Below are positions 11,248-21,262 of a stretch of 64,000 nt of DNA, piece by piece. Made by a program: the position numbers and the translations under genes. The stretch is from Mixophyes australis (taxonomy: Eukaryota; Chordata; Amphibia; Anura; Limnodynastidae). The stretch's first letter is position 1. Each line of letters opens with the position of its first letter. The notes beneath the pieces were generated by a model. It was not told the origin of the DNA and did no database searches. It saw only the letters and a list, made by a program, of their open reading frames with translations. Location of the stretch: contig JAVHZZ010000003.1 of assembly GCA_036250195.1 (NCBI GenBank), positions 37,917,335 to 37,981,334 on the forward strand, read 5' to 3'.

Positions 11248-11788
11248 AGTAAATTGGAGTAAGATTTTCACCATAAAACAAAAAGATAGTGAAACTGCAG
11301 CGGACTATTTTGGCAGAGCTCTTGCTTCAATAACACGGTTCACTGGGATATCCAACATAGATGAAGACCCACATCACAGAGAGGTAGCTGTAGGAGTATT
11401 AATGGATGGCCTCAGAGAAAATTTAAAGACGAGAGTACAAACCTCAACCCCTGGTTGGAGGGGCAGCACAGTAGATTCTCTTAGAGAGATTGCTGTGGAA
11501 CACGACAAAAATATTTTTAGAAAAAGGGAAGAAAAGAGTGACAAGTTGATGACGGTGAGTATACAGGCATTAGAGGGAATGCATACACGACCACCAGCAT
11601 ATAACCCACATAACCGGAAACGCAGAATGTTGAGATGTTATAATTGCAAAGAAGAAGGGCATATGAGAAAAGATTGTACAAAGGGAAGGTATAATCCTAA
11701 TGAAGGGTCACATAGATATCCTCCAAGGAGGGATTCACATAGACTAGTAGACTTACACCTGCCCGGTAGGAAACAAACCTTTCTTGTA
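11225..11788 (+). pseudogene. gag: gag 3' part: capsid C-terminus and nucleocapsid, fused in frame to pro
   Basis: It continues gag in a second frame. The opening residues contain a block resembling the capsid major homology region (KQKDSETAADYFGRAL, about 11279-11326). A basic linker with PPAY follows, then a single zinc knuckle, CYNCKEEGHMRKDC, at 11636-11677. This is the CX2CX4HX4C nucleocapsid that packages genomic RNA. No stop codon separates it from the protease, although gammaretroviruses normally place a read-through stop here. Either that stop has mutated, or this lineage makes a direct fusion. Confidence 0.8.
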
Positions 11789-14224
11789 GATACAGGGGCG
11801 GCCCGATCTGTGATAACCTCTCCTTTTAATCTACAGGTGACCAGTAAAACCATTCCAGCTATGGGGGTAACGGGAAAAGTGTTACATTATCCTCTAACTA
11901 AACCCGCTGAAGTTACTATCGGGCCTCTGCATACTAAGCATTCGTTTCTCTTGGCTGCAGCGGCTCCTACTAACTTGCTAGGGAGAGACTTGTTATGTAA
12001 AATGGGATGTGTCATATACTGTACTTCAGATGGTGTGTTCCTAGATATACCCAAGAAGGTCGCTCATGAGGTACAGGACATATTGGACACCCCTCAGAGG
12101 TTAATGTTACACTCTCCTGTTGTAGAACAAAGTCCATCTCAAGTAAAGGGGATGTTGCTGGAAATACCAGGTTCACTATGGACCAGAGATGGACAGGACA
12201 CTGGACTGATGGCAAACGTAGCCCCTGTCATGGTCAATCTAAAAAGTGGTAGGATTGCTCCAAAAATCACACAGTATCCATTAAAACCGGAGGTGGAACT
12301 AGGGGTATATCCTGTTATTGAGAGGCTGTTACAACAAGGGATTTTAATTCGTACAGCCAGTACAGCAAATAGTCCCATTTTCCCTGTGAAGAAGAGTGGG
12401 GGGAGGGGCTATAGATTAGTCCAGGACTTAAGGGGAATTAATAAAGTTGTTGAAAGCCAATTCCCCGTAGTGCCGAATCCAGCTGTCATCCTCATGCAGA
12501 TTCCACCGTCTGCTAGTCACTTTACTGTCATTGATCTATGTTCTGCTTTCTTCTCAGTCCCTCTTCACCCTGACTGCCAATACCTTTTTGCATTCTCCTA
12601 CCGGGGAGTGCAATACACATGGACCAGACTTCCCCAGGGGTTCATTGACAGCCCCAGTATTTTCTCCCAAGCCTTACGTGACTATTTGCAATCCTTTCAA
12701 CCCTGCAATGGGTCTGTTCTAATTCAATATGTGGATGATTTGTTGCTGTGCTCTGATTCTTTTATGTCATGTTTACATGATACTAAATTGTTGTTGCTTC
12801 ATCTTTCACAAACAGGGCACAAGGTGGCAAAGGATAAATTACAGCCATGTCAGACTAAGGTCAAATACTTAAGACACTGCCTCACTAAGGGGCTAAGACA
12901 CCTGACAACCGACAGGATTGAGGCCATACAACACATGACCCTGCCACAGAGCCAGAAGCAGATTCGTACTTTCCTGGGGATGTGTGGATACTGTAGATCC
13001 TGGATCCCAGGTTTTTCTATTCTGGCATTACCATTGCAGGAGCTAGTCTCTTCCTCAAAACCAGAACGTGTTGTACACACAGAAGAGTCAGAGCAAGCGT
13101 TCTTTAATCTTAAAGATAGTCTGACTAGAGCACATGCATTGGGAATACCTGATTATGAAAAGCCTTTTGCGCTATACTGTACGGAAGCTGATGGTTGTGC
13201 AGCAGGTGTCCTCACACAGAAACATGGTGACGCTAGCAGACCGGTAGCATACTACAGTGCACAATTGGACACTGTGGCAAGATCACTCCCAACATGTCTC
13301 AGAAGTGTAGCAGCAACTGCTCTTCTGGTAAGTAAGAGCGAAGACATAGTATTAGGACATAATTCAACTGTCTATACACCCCATGCTGTATCAGCTCTGT
13401 TAAATTCAGCCCAAACCAGACATGTTTCTTCAGCTAGATTCACAAAGTGGGAACTAGCCCTGATGGCACCCTCAAACATCACCATCAAACGATGTAGCAC
13501 CTTAAATCCAGCTACATACCTTCCATATGTGTCTCTAGAAACACAAAGGGTGGGAGGTGAGGAGACCCTGGGTGATGATGAGTTAGGCAAGAATACTGAC
13601 ACGCATGACTGTATGGAACACCTGAATCAGACCTTTACTGCAAGACCCGACATACGTGACACCCCCTTAGAAAATGTAGATTTTACGTTTTATACAGACG
13701 GGAGTTGTCATAGACAGACAGAGACGGGAGAACTATGTACTGGTTACGCTGTTGTAGACGATCAGGATGTGGTAGAAGCTGAACCCCTTGGTCCACCTCA
13801 CTCAGCCCAGGTGGCGGAACTAGTAGCATTAAGGAGAGCGTGTGAGTTGGCAGAGGGTAAATCAGCCAATATATATACTGACTCTAGGTACGCCTTCGGG
13901 GTAGTGCACGATTTTGGGGCCCTTTGGCGTCTTAGAAACTTTACGACAGCAGCAGGTACACCAGTAGCACACTCACAACACATAAAAGGACTTCTGACAG
14001 CAATACAGTTACCCAGAACAGTAGCCATCATAAAGTGCAAATCCCATACCTTTGAAGAAGACCCAGTGTCAATGGGCAACAACAGGGCAGACGAAGCTGC
14101 TAAATGGGCAGCAGGGCAACATATTACTGTATCGACCGAGACTATGATGGTTTTTCAGACATTAGACATGCAGAAACTAATTAAAATGCAAGATTTGTGT
14201 TCCCTGCAGGAAAAGGCGGTCTAA
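11740..14224 (+). pseudogene. pol: pro-pol: protease, reverse transcriptase, RNase H
   Basis: Replication enzymes of the provirus. The aspartic protease active site is LVDTGAARSV, with Asp at 11789-11791. The reverse transcriptase has LPQGFIDSP and the catalytic YVDD at 12728-12739; Tyr-Val-Asp-Asp is the class I form. RNase H has its first acid in FYTDGSC (13697-13699), then YTDSRYAF, and a late CKSH...NNRADEAA segment near 14035-14100. The frame is open for 999 codons. It is continuous with nucleocapsid upstream and ends at TAA (14222-14224), between RNase H and integrase. All main catalytic residues are present, so the enzymatic part is much better preserved than gag or env. Confidence 0.93.
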
Positions 14225-15352
14225 AAGGCGAAGGGATGTGGTCAAGAGTCCTCAGGACTCTGGAGGGATGGACAAGGTAAGCCTGTAGCTCCCCGAACAT
14301 ACTATCCAAGCCTGGCTGAAGCAGCACACGGCCTGACTCACCTGGGTAAAGAAGGTATGTGCAAACTGGTGAGAGCATACTGGTGTGCTCCCGGATTTTC
14401 CTCTCAGGCTGGTAAGAAGGCAATGTCATGTCTTACTTGTTTGAGGAAAAATGTCGGGAAAACTATTCCAACTGAGCCATCCCACATCCCTCCTACAGAC
14501 GGACCTTTTCAGGTAATACAAATTGACTATATCCAATTACCACCATGCAGGAATCTAAAGTATGTGTTAGTTTGTATTGATGTGTTTTCCGGTTGGGTAG
14601 AAGCATATCCGGCAGCCACTAATACTGCTGTGTTCACTGCAAAGAAAATTGTACAAGATTTTGTATGTAGGTTCAGTATCCCTAGAATAATTGAAAGTGA
14701 TAGGGGTACCCACTTTACTGGTGATATCTTCCAAAATATGTGTAAACTCATGGGGATCGGTAGCAGACTTCACACCCCTTACCGACCACAAGCCAGTGGT
14801 AAGGTGGAGAGAGTAAACGGTACTATAAAGAACAAACTGGGTAAGATAATGGCTGAAACTGGGTTGGCATTGCCTGAGGCTTTGCCATTGGTCCTCCATA
14901 GCATTCGGACCACTCCTAGACCTCCTCTTAATCTGTCCCCCTTTGAGATACTGTTCGGACGACAACCTCATTTGATCGTGAGTCCACAAGACGACTTGAA
15001 GTGTAATAATGAAGTGACTGTACAATATCTTATAAGAATGAGTAGACAGCTAAAACAACAACAAAAACTAAAAATGCTGTCACCTGGTATGCCAGAAACG
15101 AACTGTCATGATGTTGAACCTGGAGACTATGTTATGATCCACAATTTCTTACGTTCAGTTTGTTTAACAGACCGTTGGGAAGGCCCGTACCAAGTGCTGC
15201 TGACCAGTACTACATCACTGAAGGTTGCAGAGAGAGACACTTGGGTCCATTCCACCCACTGCAGGAGAGTCCATAATCCGGAGAAAGTGCAAGATAAAAC
15301 TGAGACCGACGACATAGATCTGTCACTTGTGAGTCTGTTCCGGGAGACCTAA
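14225..15352 (+). pseudogene. pol: pol 3' part: integrase
   Basis: Integrase inserts viral DNA into the chromosome. It is in the same frame as the preceding pol segment and separated from it only by the TAA at 14222-14224. The N-terminal HHCC zinc domain is visible: His at 14327 and 14339, Cys-x2-Cys at 14429-14440. The catalytic core has Asp in IDYIQLP (14525), Asp in SDRGTHF (14699) and Glu in KVERVNG (14807), with exactly 35 residues between the last two (DD35E). The C-terminal domain carries DRWEGPYQV, the GPY motif of class I retroviruses and chromoviruses. It ends at 15350-15352, 57 bp before the env ATG, so pol and env do not overlap. Confidence 0.92.
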
Positions 15353-15409
15353 AGCCTGCAGTCGAGACACCTGAACCAGAGACGTTGCCCCAGAACTATC
15401 TTTCCAGCG

Positions 15410-16090
15410 ATGGAGTGGCGGTTTTTGTTTTTCGTTTGTTCCAGGATTTTCCTTGTTTTTACTCTTTCTAGGACATTCTATTTTTGTGAAGGGGGATGGA
15501 GGACGGAGGAGGGTTCTGGTAGTGATGCGGATGAGATGGAGGCAGAGGAAAAGTTATTAGAATACTCAGAGCAGCCCATTATCAAGCTTGGTCCGGGGGT
15601 TATGAAAAGGTCTGCTAGCTCAGGAACTCGGAGGCAGTGTGAGGGGCTATTGTCTGATGAGTATTGTATCTGCAAGTTCTGTGACTCCCTAGTTGAAGAG
15701 AGATGCATCCAACGATGCCAGTCCCCCAGTACTCTGAATATAGGCGGGCATCCTTTGGAGGATTATCACTCCCTGGTGGGTAAGGTGCTAAACCAAACCG
15801 AGTGTTGGGTGTGCTCTCACGTGCCGCAAGGGCAGCATAATATAGGACTAGTGCCATTCCCTCTAAACATATCCGAAGTACTCGAATTGAGGTGTGGAAG
15901 GCCCATAGACGGGAGGTACAATAACACTAGGTCCCCTAGTCTGACGCTTTGACAATACTCCATAGACAGATCTTTGCTGTGTCTAAATATCTCTCATGCA
16001 AAACGTCTGGAGAATTGGGAAGCTGACCTATCAGATCAGACAATAGCTCGCCACACTCATTTTAGAGGGAGACTCACAAGTAGGCAGGAA
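15410..16090 (+). pseudogene. env: env, surface subunit part (stop, then frame change)
   Basis: The envelope glycoprotein mediates receptor binding. The ATG at 15410 gives a hydrophobic N-terminus (LFFVCSRIFLVFTL) suited to a signal peptide, then an acidic cysteine-containing ectodomain. CWVC at 15803-15814 matches the CXXC disulfide-exchange motif of class I surface subunits. N-glycosylation sites NQTE and NISE flank it. The frame is cut by TGA at 15950-15952. Similar-looking coding continues in that frame to about 16090 and then shifts. The next segment is in another frame. The copy is non-functional. Confidence 0.8.
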
Positions 16091-17186
16091 TGTTGATGGA
16101 AGTCTAGGGCGTATAACCAAACATAAGAAAGTAGCCATTGGAAAAGTCTCTATAGATAATTGGAAGAATGTCATCCATGCCGACACGTGTCTGGAGCAAA
16201 TGGAGACACTAGGCATGGGTAGTTTTATCAAAACTCTGTGTGATATAATTAATGGGCATACTGTTCCTTATGTTCTCCCTGATGATGTGTATTTTGTTTG
16301 TGGAAGGAAAGCTTATTCCTGGGTGACTCCAAGTTCCAAGGGCTTGTGTTTCTTAGCTAAACTGGTTCCTGAAATCATGACTATTACTCATGAAGAAATG
16401 GTTTGTATTCACAAGACTACATCACCACCATACATACACACACAGTATGAACACTGTGGCAAGAGAAATATGATTCCTGGTGAGGAACCCATAGCTACAA
16501 AATTGATTAGTGAAACTGCTGGTTTTCAAGTTATGGTTGCTCTAGATCTCACCAGGACCGCTCGGGGAACATTAAACTTTAAATATATCCAAGACCTAGC
16601 TAAATTAATAGATAATATCACCGGGATGTATGATGACACTTTCAGGTATACTGGAAGGGAGCTACAAGCGTACAAGAAGGAGTTAGTGCAACATAGACTG
16701 GTACTAAATTATCTCACCTCTATTACTGGTGGGTACTGTGTGACACTGGCCACCCAGTTCGGTGTCAAATGTTGCACGTACATCACCAATAATACGGATG
16801 ACCCGAAAGAGGTTATAGACCGGAAGATGGATGAAATTTTGCGACTGAAATGAGTTTTTCGAAAGAACCATAATTCTTCGTTATATGAGGTCGGGGAAAA
16901 GGTGGCAGGTTGGTTCTCGTGGTTGAACCCTATGAAATGGTTCTCCGGTCTGGGGGAGTGGGTACAGGAAATGGTTGCTAGTGTAGGTAAGCTCCTTCTC
17001 CTTATACTGGGTGTCATCTTAGCGATTGGTTTGTGTGTCAAATGTGTTCCTACTGTGTTGAAGTGTGGAAAATGGTCTCCTAGGAGTAACACTGAGAAAG
17101 AGACTGAAAGGGTGGTACCAGATACCGAGATCATGATCTGTGAAGAAGTATTGTATAATCCTGAACTTGAAACGGTGATTGGGTGA
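16088..17186 (+). pseudogene. env: env, end of surface subunit and transmembrane subunit (one stop)
   Basis: The frame differs from the first env segment. The junction region reads YFVCGRKAYSW...GLCFLAKLVP, a block conserved in class I envelopes near the end of the surface subunit. The transmembrane part has a heptad-like helix, then the immunosuppressive-domain-like LVLNYLTSITGGYC and a CC pair at 16770-16775. The first cysteine of that motif (16737) is ten residues before the CC, not the usual six. TGA at 16851-16853 interrupts the frame. The same frame then gives a tryptophan-rich membrane-proximal stretch, a hydrophobic anchor (LLLLILGVILAIGLCV, about 16995-17042) and a 45-residue tail. 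It ends at TGA 17184-17186. Confidence 0.82.
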
Positions 17187-17197
17187 TAGTTTGTTAC

Positions 17198-17215
17198 ACT
17201 ATCAAAGGGTGGAGC
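17198..17215 (+). promoter_or_regulatory. Polypurine tract before 3' LTR
   Basis: AAAGGGTGGAG lies directly before the 3' LTR start TGTCGAAG, where plus-strand DNA synthesis is primed in retroviruses. It is short and interrupted by one T. Confidence 0.6.
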
Positions 17216-18037
17216 TGTCGAAGTCAGCAAATTGGATAAAGTCATTTCAATTAAAATCGAGCAAACTTGGTTGTCTTTGTCTGAAAAGATGCATACGGTA
17301 CGCTACGACGTACAAGGGCACGTTACGGCGTGGAAGGGTGTACGCAGCTACAACACGTGGCAGCAACAGTATTTGGTCTTTTACCATACATTCGCACAAA
17401 CACGCATACTTGTAAAATATTACACATTAATGGTAGTTGCAACACATAGTCATTTATGTCGAAATATAGTAGTATTTATGTGTTATAATATAAGTTATAT
17501 GCACATTAGTGAAATATATGGAACAGGTTGAAGGAATCATATCATGTGTGGTATCATAATAAACCTCTTAACATTTGCTACTGTTTGGTTCACTCCGCGA
17601 AGGAATCGCAGAGTGCATACACAAGTTATGAATGATAGGGAGTTATGAACTACTTAAGACTAAGGAATCTTGGCGGGAAGAGCAGAGCATACCCCCTGGA
17701 GAGATGACCCCCTCCTTTGGATTCTTTAGGATGAACTAGCCAATGATTGACAACCCCTTGGACCTTCCTAAAACCTGGACCAATAGAAGCAAGCTATACC
17801 ATCTTCATTGTATTACTGTATTTCTGTGTGCATATAAGCAGCAGCTTCACATCTAGTGTTCAGACATCTTGTCCCCAGACTTCAGGATTGAATGACTGCA
17901 CACTGGATCCACGGCTGTACTTATTATCACTTTGCTTAAATATATTATACTACTTTTTGCGAATAAATCTTTGTGCTTTGGAAACACAAATCGAGGTTCG
18001 ACAATCGTTATTGGTTAGCGACAATACGCACTTAACA
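17216..18037 (+). repeat. 3' LTR (822 bp)
   Basis: It has the same TG...CA termini as the 5' LTR and is 19 bp shorter owing to a deletion after ACTGGATCCA (or an insertion in the 5' copy). The TATAA is at 17833-17837 and AATAAA at 17962-17967. By eye I count about 18 substitutions against the 5' LTR, roughly 2.2%. GCCC at 18038-18041 is the right target duplication. Confidence 0.93.
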
Positions 18038-18041
18038 GCCC

Positions 18042-18381
18042 CTCCTCTCCAGTGAAGGGCAATCTTAATACTTCAGCATACCAAGTTATTTTGGACACTG
18101 CGATGCTTCCAACTTTGTGGCAAAAGTTTGGGGAAGGCCCTTTTCTATTCCAACATGACTGTGCCCCAGTGCACAAACAAAGGATTACAAAGACATGGTT
18201 TGATGAGTTCAGTGTGGAAGAACTTGACTGGCCTGCACAGAGCCCTGACCTCAACCCCATCGAACACCTTTGGGATGAACTGGGACAGAGATTGGGAGCC
18301 AGGCCTTCTTGTCCAACATCAGTGCCTGACCTCATAAATGTTCTACAGAATGAATGGGCACAAATTCCCACAGAACACTGA
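18042..18381 (+). pseudogene. Tc1-like transposase, 3' part
   Basis: This is the continuation of the transposase split by the provirus. It carries the second catalytic aspartate in FQHDCAPVHK (18157-18159) and the glutamate in DLNPIEHLWDEL (18262-18264), with 34 residues between them: the DD34E signature of Tc1 transposases. The frame is open to the natural stop TGA at 18379-18381, about 127 bp before the right terminal repeat. This half is intact, whereas the 5' half carries the stops. Confidence 0.88.
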
Positions 18382-18508
18382 GTGGAAGCTGTTATCGCTG
18401 CAAGAGGGGAACCAACTCCATAATAAAGTACATTTATTTGAATACAATGTCATTACAGTCCCTGTTGGTGTAATGGTCAAGTGTCTGAATACTTTTGTCC
18501 ATATAGTG

Positions 18509-18719
18509 TATGTAATAATAAAACTTTGAAAACAGCAAAACCCCTTTTATTAAAGAAAGCTTCAAAATGGAAGCTGATGAGCACACACATTTTGAGTGGC
18601 ACCTATAAGAAAAGCTTTGGGCTAGTTTAATTTTATTTTTTTGTCCATTTGTATTTGTATATACTTTCTGCTCTTATTTTATTTTTGTTTTGTGAGTTGA
18701 ACTACAGCTATATTATCTA
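18509..18719. other. Flank of Tc1 insertion, no gene
   Basis: AT-rich DNA after the right TA of the Tc1 element. No feature is recognised. Confidence 0.3.
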
Positions 18720-20270
18720 GCATCGTATCGGAGTCAGACTACCCTTTTCTCCCATGACAGACTTCCTTGGCTGCATATTGAAACACACTTCCTCAACTTT
18801 CTTGCTTCCCTGTGGAGGTTATCTAAAATCAGGGGACCCCTCCCCCCAATCGACCTTTCTCCTTTCCCTTAAGTTTTCTCTCAACATCTGGGACACCTGT
18901 AAGACCACATTCAAGCTGTCCTCCGAGTCCTCAAATATCAACCTGATCTGGGACAACCCAAATTTCCACCCAGGACTCTCAGGCCCCCAGTTTAAATTTT
19001 AGATGCTGGCAGGTATTAAAGTTGTCTATGACCTGGCTGCTCAGAGACATTGGGTATCTATGCAAGATATTCAGCAGCAGTTCCCTGCTTTTACGCCTGT
19101 TTTTTGAATTTATTCAGAATAGACATTTCCTTATGTCTCTTCCCCATCAGATGTCCTACGGGACCCAGCTCCATTCGAGGATATCTGTCTGAAGTCTCCG
19201 CTGAGGAAGGGTATGATCTCATCCCTGTATATTTTTCTAATTGATGTCACCCTTGACTCTTAGGGGCGTATTCAATTGTTTGCCGTGACCGCCGAAAAAC
19301 GAGCGCGTTAAAACTATTACCGTTTATACGGTAATTACTCGCTCAATTTCAGCTCGCAGCTCCCTGAGCAGCGAGCTGAAATTGAGCGAGTAAATTACCG
19401 TATGAACGGTAATTATGCGCAATATTACCGTATAAACGGTAATAGTTTTCGAGCGCTCGTTTTTTCGGCGTAGGGGCGTATTCAATTGTTTGCCGTGACC
19501 GCCGAAAAACGAGCGCTCGAAAACTATTACCGTTTATATGGTAATATTGCGCTTAATTACTGCTCATACGGTAATTTACTCGCTCAATTTCAGCTCGCTG
19601 CTCAGGGAGCTGCGAGCTGAAATTGAGCGAGTAATTACTGTATAAACGGTAATAGTTTTAACGCGCTCGTTTTTCGGCGGTCACGGCAAACAATTGAATA
19701 CGCCCCTTAGAACCATTATGAAAGGGAATGGGAGAGAGACCTTGGGTCCCACCTGACGAATCATGTTGGGAGAAGGCCAGACCTTTTCCACAAGCTCCAT
19801 TTCCACCTGCATCAAATGAACCGCATATATAATCTACTGCAGGTTGTATTACACCCCTGATACTTTCTAAAATGTTTCCAACAGCTATCCCAAATTGTTG
19901 GCGTGAATGTGGCCCACAGGGGGACTATGTAATATATTTGGTGGACTTGCCCATGAATAGTCCCTTTATAGGACAGTGTCTACTACATCATTAATTCAAT
20001 GCTAGAGCAGCAGATACCAAAAGACACTTGACATTTTCTACTCTCTGGACCTCCCCAGGATGTTAATGTAGACAGTCAAAAACTAGTTTCCCATTTATTG
20101 GCAGAAGCTACAGTGCTAATAGCTAAAAATTGGAAGCAACCAGATCCCCCTTCATTTTGGCTTTTAAGAACTATATCTGGCATAGTGATAGCATGGAGGA
20201 AATAACATTCTTTCTACACAATAAACCACATAAATTTCTAGGACAGTCTCTATCCCTTGAGCTATAAAAA
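18720..20270 (+). pseudogene. L1-type LINE ORF2 C-terminal region, interrupted by a MITE
   Basis: Plus-strand translation in shifting frames gives the order expected for the last third of L1 ORF2. First comes a segment ending INLIWDNPNFHPG, then GIKVVYDLAAQRHWVSMQDI (gap-free near 19010-19075, the 'G..Q..DL....G.F..F..L' region). After the MITE at 19263-19706 come WERDLGSHL, MNRIYNLLQ...LHP, a Cys/His-poor GTM*YIWWTCP block near 19915-19955 and LLAEATVLIAKNWKQPDPPS at about 20097-20155. Several stops are present. It may be the same family as 4986-5290. 20270-20500 is T-rich and could be the 3' UTR. Confidence 0.65.
19263..19706. mobile_element. Harbinger-like palindromic MITE (tandem double copy), TTA target duplication
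   Basis: Its termini are GGGGCGTATTCAATTGTTTG and the inverse, flanked by TTA at 19260-19262 and 19707-19709. A 3-bp TTA duplication is typical of PIF/Harbinger elements. The element consists of two copies of one palindromic unit. The first (19263-19470) has lost its last 28 bp or so, and the second (19473-19706) is complete. A 20-bp word ATTACCGTWTAWACGGTAAT, itself palindromic, occurs six times (19316, 19394, 19424, 19526, 19556, 19634). There is no coding capacity. Confidence 0.85.
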
Positions 20271-20565
20271 GAAGCTCCTTCATCGTAAGCACAGAATCCT
20301 CCTCACTTCCTTGCGGTTCCCTGCCGGGTATGACCCCCTGTTATGACGAGTAAGCAGTGTTCTCTTTTTTTCTCATTAACTTTTTTATTCTTTTTGACTT
20401 CTGAAAACGTTAGGTCTGCAAGTTAACTGTAAATATGTTTAACAAACACTTAATTTGTACCCTGCACCTTCCCACTTTACTCTCCTTACTTCCTTTTTTA
20501 TAAATATCATTTAAAAATAGCTCGAAGATAAAAAATTCCATGTCATAAAAACAAACAAATAAGGA
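20271..20565. other. Non-coding, T-rich, possible LINE 3' end
   Basis: No gene. Pyrimidine-rich stretches near 20360-20400 could be the tail of the L1 remnant. Confidence 0.3.
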
Positions 20566-20735
20566 TTGGATTCCTTTTCCAGATCATAGGGGGAGTGTTC
20601 AGCAACTAGCTTCAGAGGTAAGGACAGCATATCCTCAGAAGATATGGACATGTTCTCCATGGGATGTGTAACCAGGAGAAGTAACCGTGCAAAGGATCCT
20701 GCACAACTCACTTTGATGTGAATTCGGACAAAGTA
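20566..20735. repeat. Diverged repeat, copy 1 of a local pair
   Basis: Aligned by eye with 21089-21262. The shared order is CAACTAGCT, a central AGAAGAT, TCTCCATGG, ATGTGTAA and CACTTTG(A/C)TGTGA. Similarity is perhaps 65-70%. On the minus strand both copies have a short open frame of about 65 residues with matching spaced residues (LLLLTH or similar, then LVAE, then P-F/Y-L-F). I do not recognise the family. Confidence 0.55.
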
Positions 20736-21088
20736 GGGCCCTGCCCGATCCTAGACATATAGTTTTTCCTACACATATAGTTTTCTCTTCCTACTTATAG
20801 TTTTCTCTTCCTACTAGTGTGTATCCTAGTGTTATTTGCTATGGCCTGAGCAAACTACAGAGATGACCTGTATGACCTTGTGAAGGGTCTCACAGTAACA
20901 TCAGCCACTTTCCATTATGAAATGCTGGTCAAGTTATCAATATTCATCAAGAGGTATAGTATCTGCCCAGGTTGTAAGAGGACACCTTGTCAGTTTATCC
21001 CTTACCCAATAACAGCTCTTAACATGGGGGTTGGGGAAAGGACAAGACTAGTCAGTTCTTACTGGCCAATGCACCCAATAAACAAAAA

Positions 21089-21262
21089 AGGATCAGGTTC
21101 CAGTTCCGGAATGTAGGCGGAAGCCTCCGCAACTAGCTCCACAGTTGAAGACTCCATCTCCTGAGAAGATGTGGCCGATCTCTCCATGGTCTCTAAATGT
21201 GTAAGCAGCAGAAATAACTGCACATATCTTAAACAGCCCACTTTGCTGTGATGAGTAGACAA
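21089..21262. repeat. Diverged repeat, copy 2 of a local pair
   Basis: Partner of 20566-20735, in the same orientation and about 520 bp away. The minus-strand frame reads ...LVAEASAYIPELEPDPFLF, against LVAEHSPYDLEKESNPYLF in copy 1. Whether this reflects a former coding unit or only nucleotide duplication is unknown. Confidence 0.55.

Larger units (their letters stand above)
8353..18037 (+). mobile_element. Endogenous retrovirus, class I (gamma/epsilon-like), full-length but defective
   Basis: The structure in order is: 5' LTR, primer site, long leader of about 1 kb, gag, pro-pol, env, purine tract and 3' LTR, all on the plus strand. The class I assignment rests on several visible traits. 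Gag and pol share one reading frame. There is a single CCHC knuckle, and PPPY and PPAY motifs in gag. Integrase carries a GPY-type C-terminus. The surface envelope subunit has a CWVC motif and the transmembrane subunit a double cysteine. The primer site is proline-like and the target duplication is 4 bp. gag has one stop and one frame change, pol has one stop, and env has two stops and one frame change, so the copy is not functional. The LTRs differ at about 18 substitutions and one 19-bp indel over about 822 bp, so the insertion is fairly recent compared with its surroundings. Confidence 0.93.
7620..18508 (+). mobile_element. Tc1-like DNA transposon, split by a provirus
   Basis: The left end begins CACTATATGAACAAAAGTAT after TA (7618-7619). 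The right end finishes ACTTTTGTCCATATAGTG before TA (18509-18510). The two ends are inverted repeats, CACTATATGRACAAAAGTAT, flanked by the TA duplication of Tc1/mariner elements. Removing the provirus (8353-18037) and one GCCC copy leaves about 1.2 kb, a normal Tc1 length. The transposase inside runs on the plus strand and is disrupted by two stop codons and at least one frame change, besides the provirus. The Tc1 element must therefore have been present before the retrovirus arrived. Confidence 0.9.

Noticed and set aside
17232..17531. Small plus-strand frame in the 3' LTR, also present in the 5' LTR.
   Set aside because: It lies in U3, shares no motif with accessory retroviral proteins I know and varies between the LTRs. 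I considered a U3-encoded protein but found no support.
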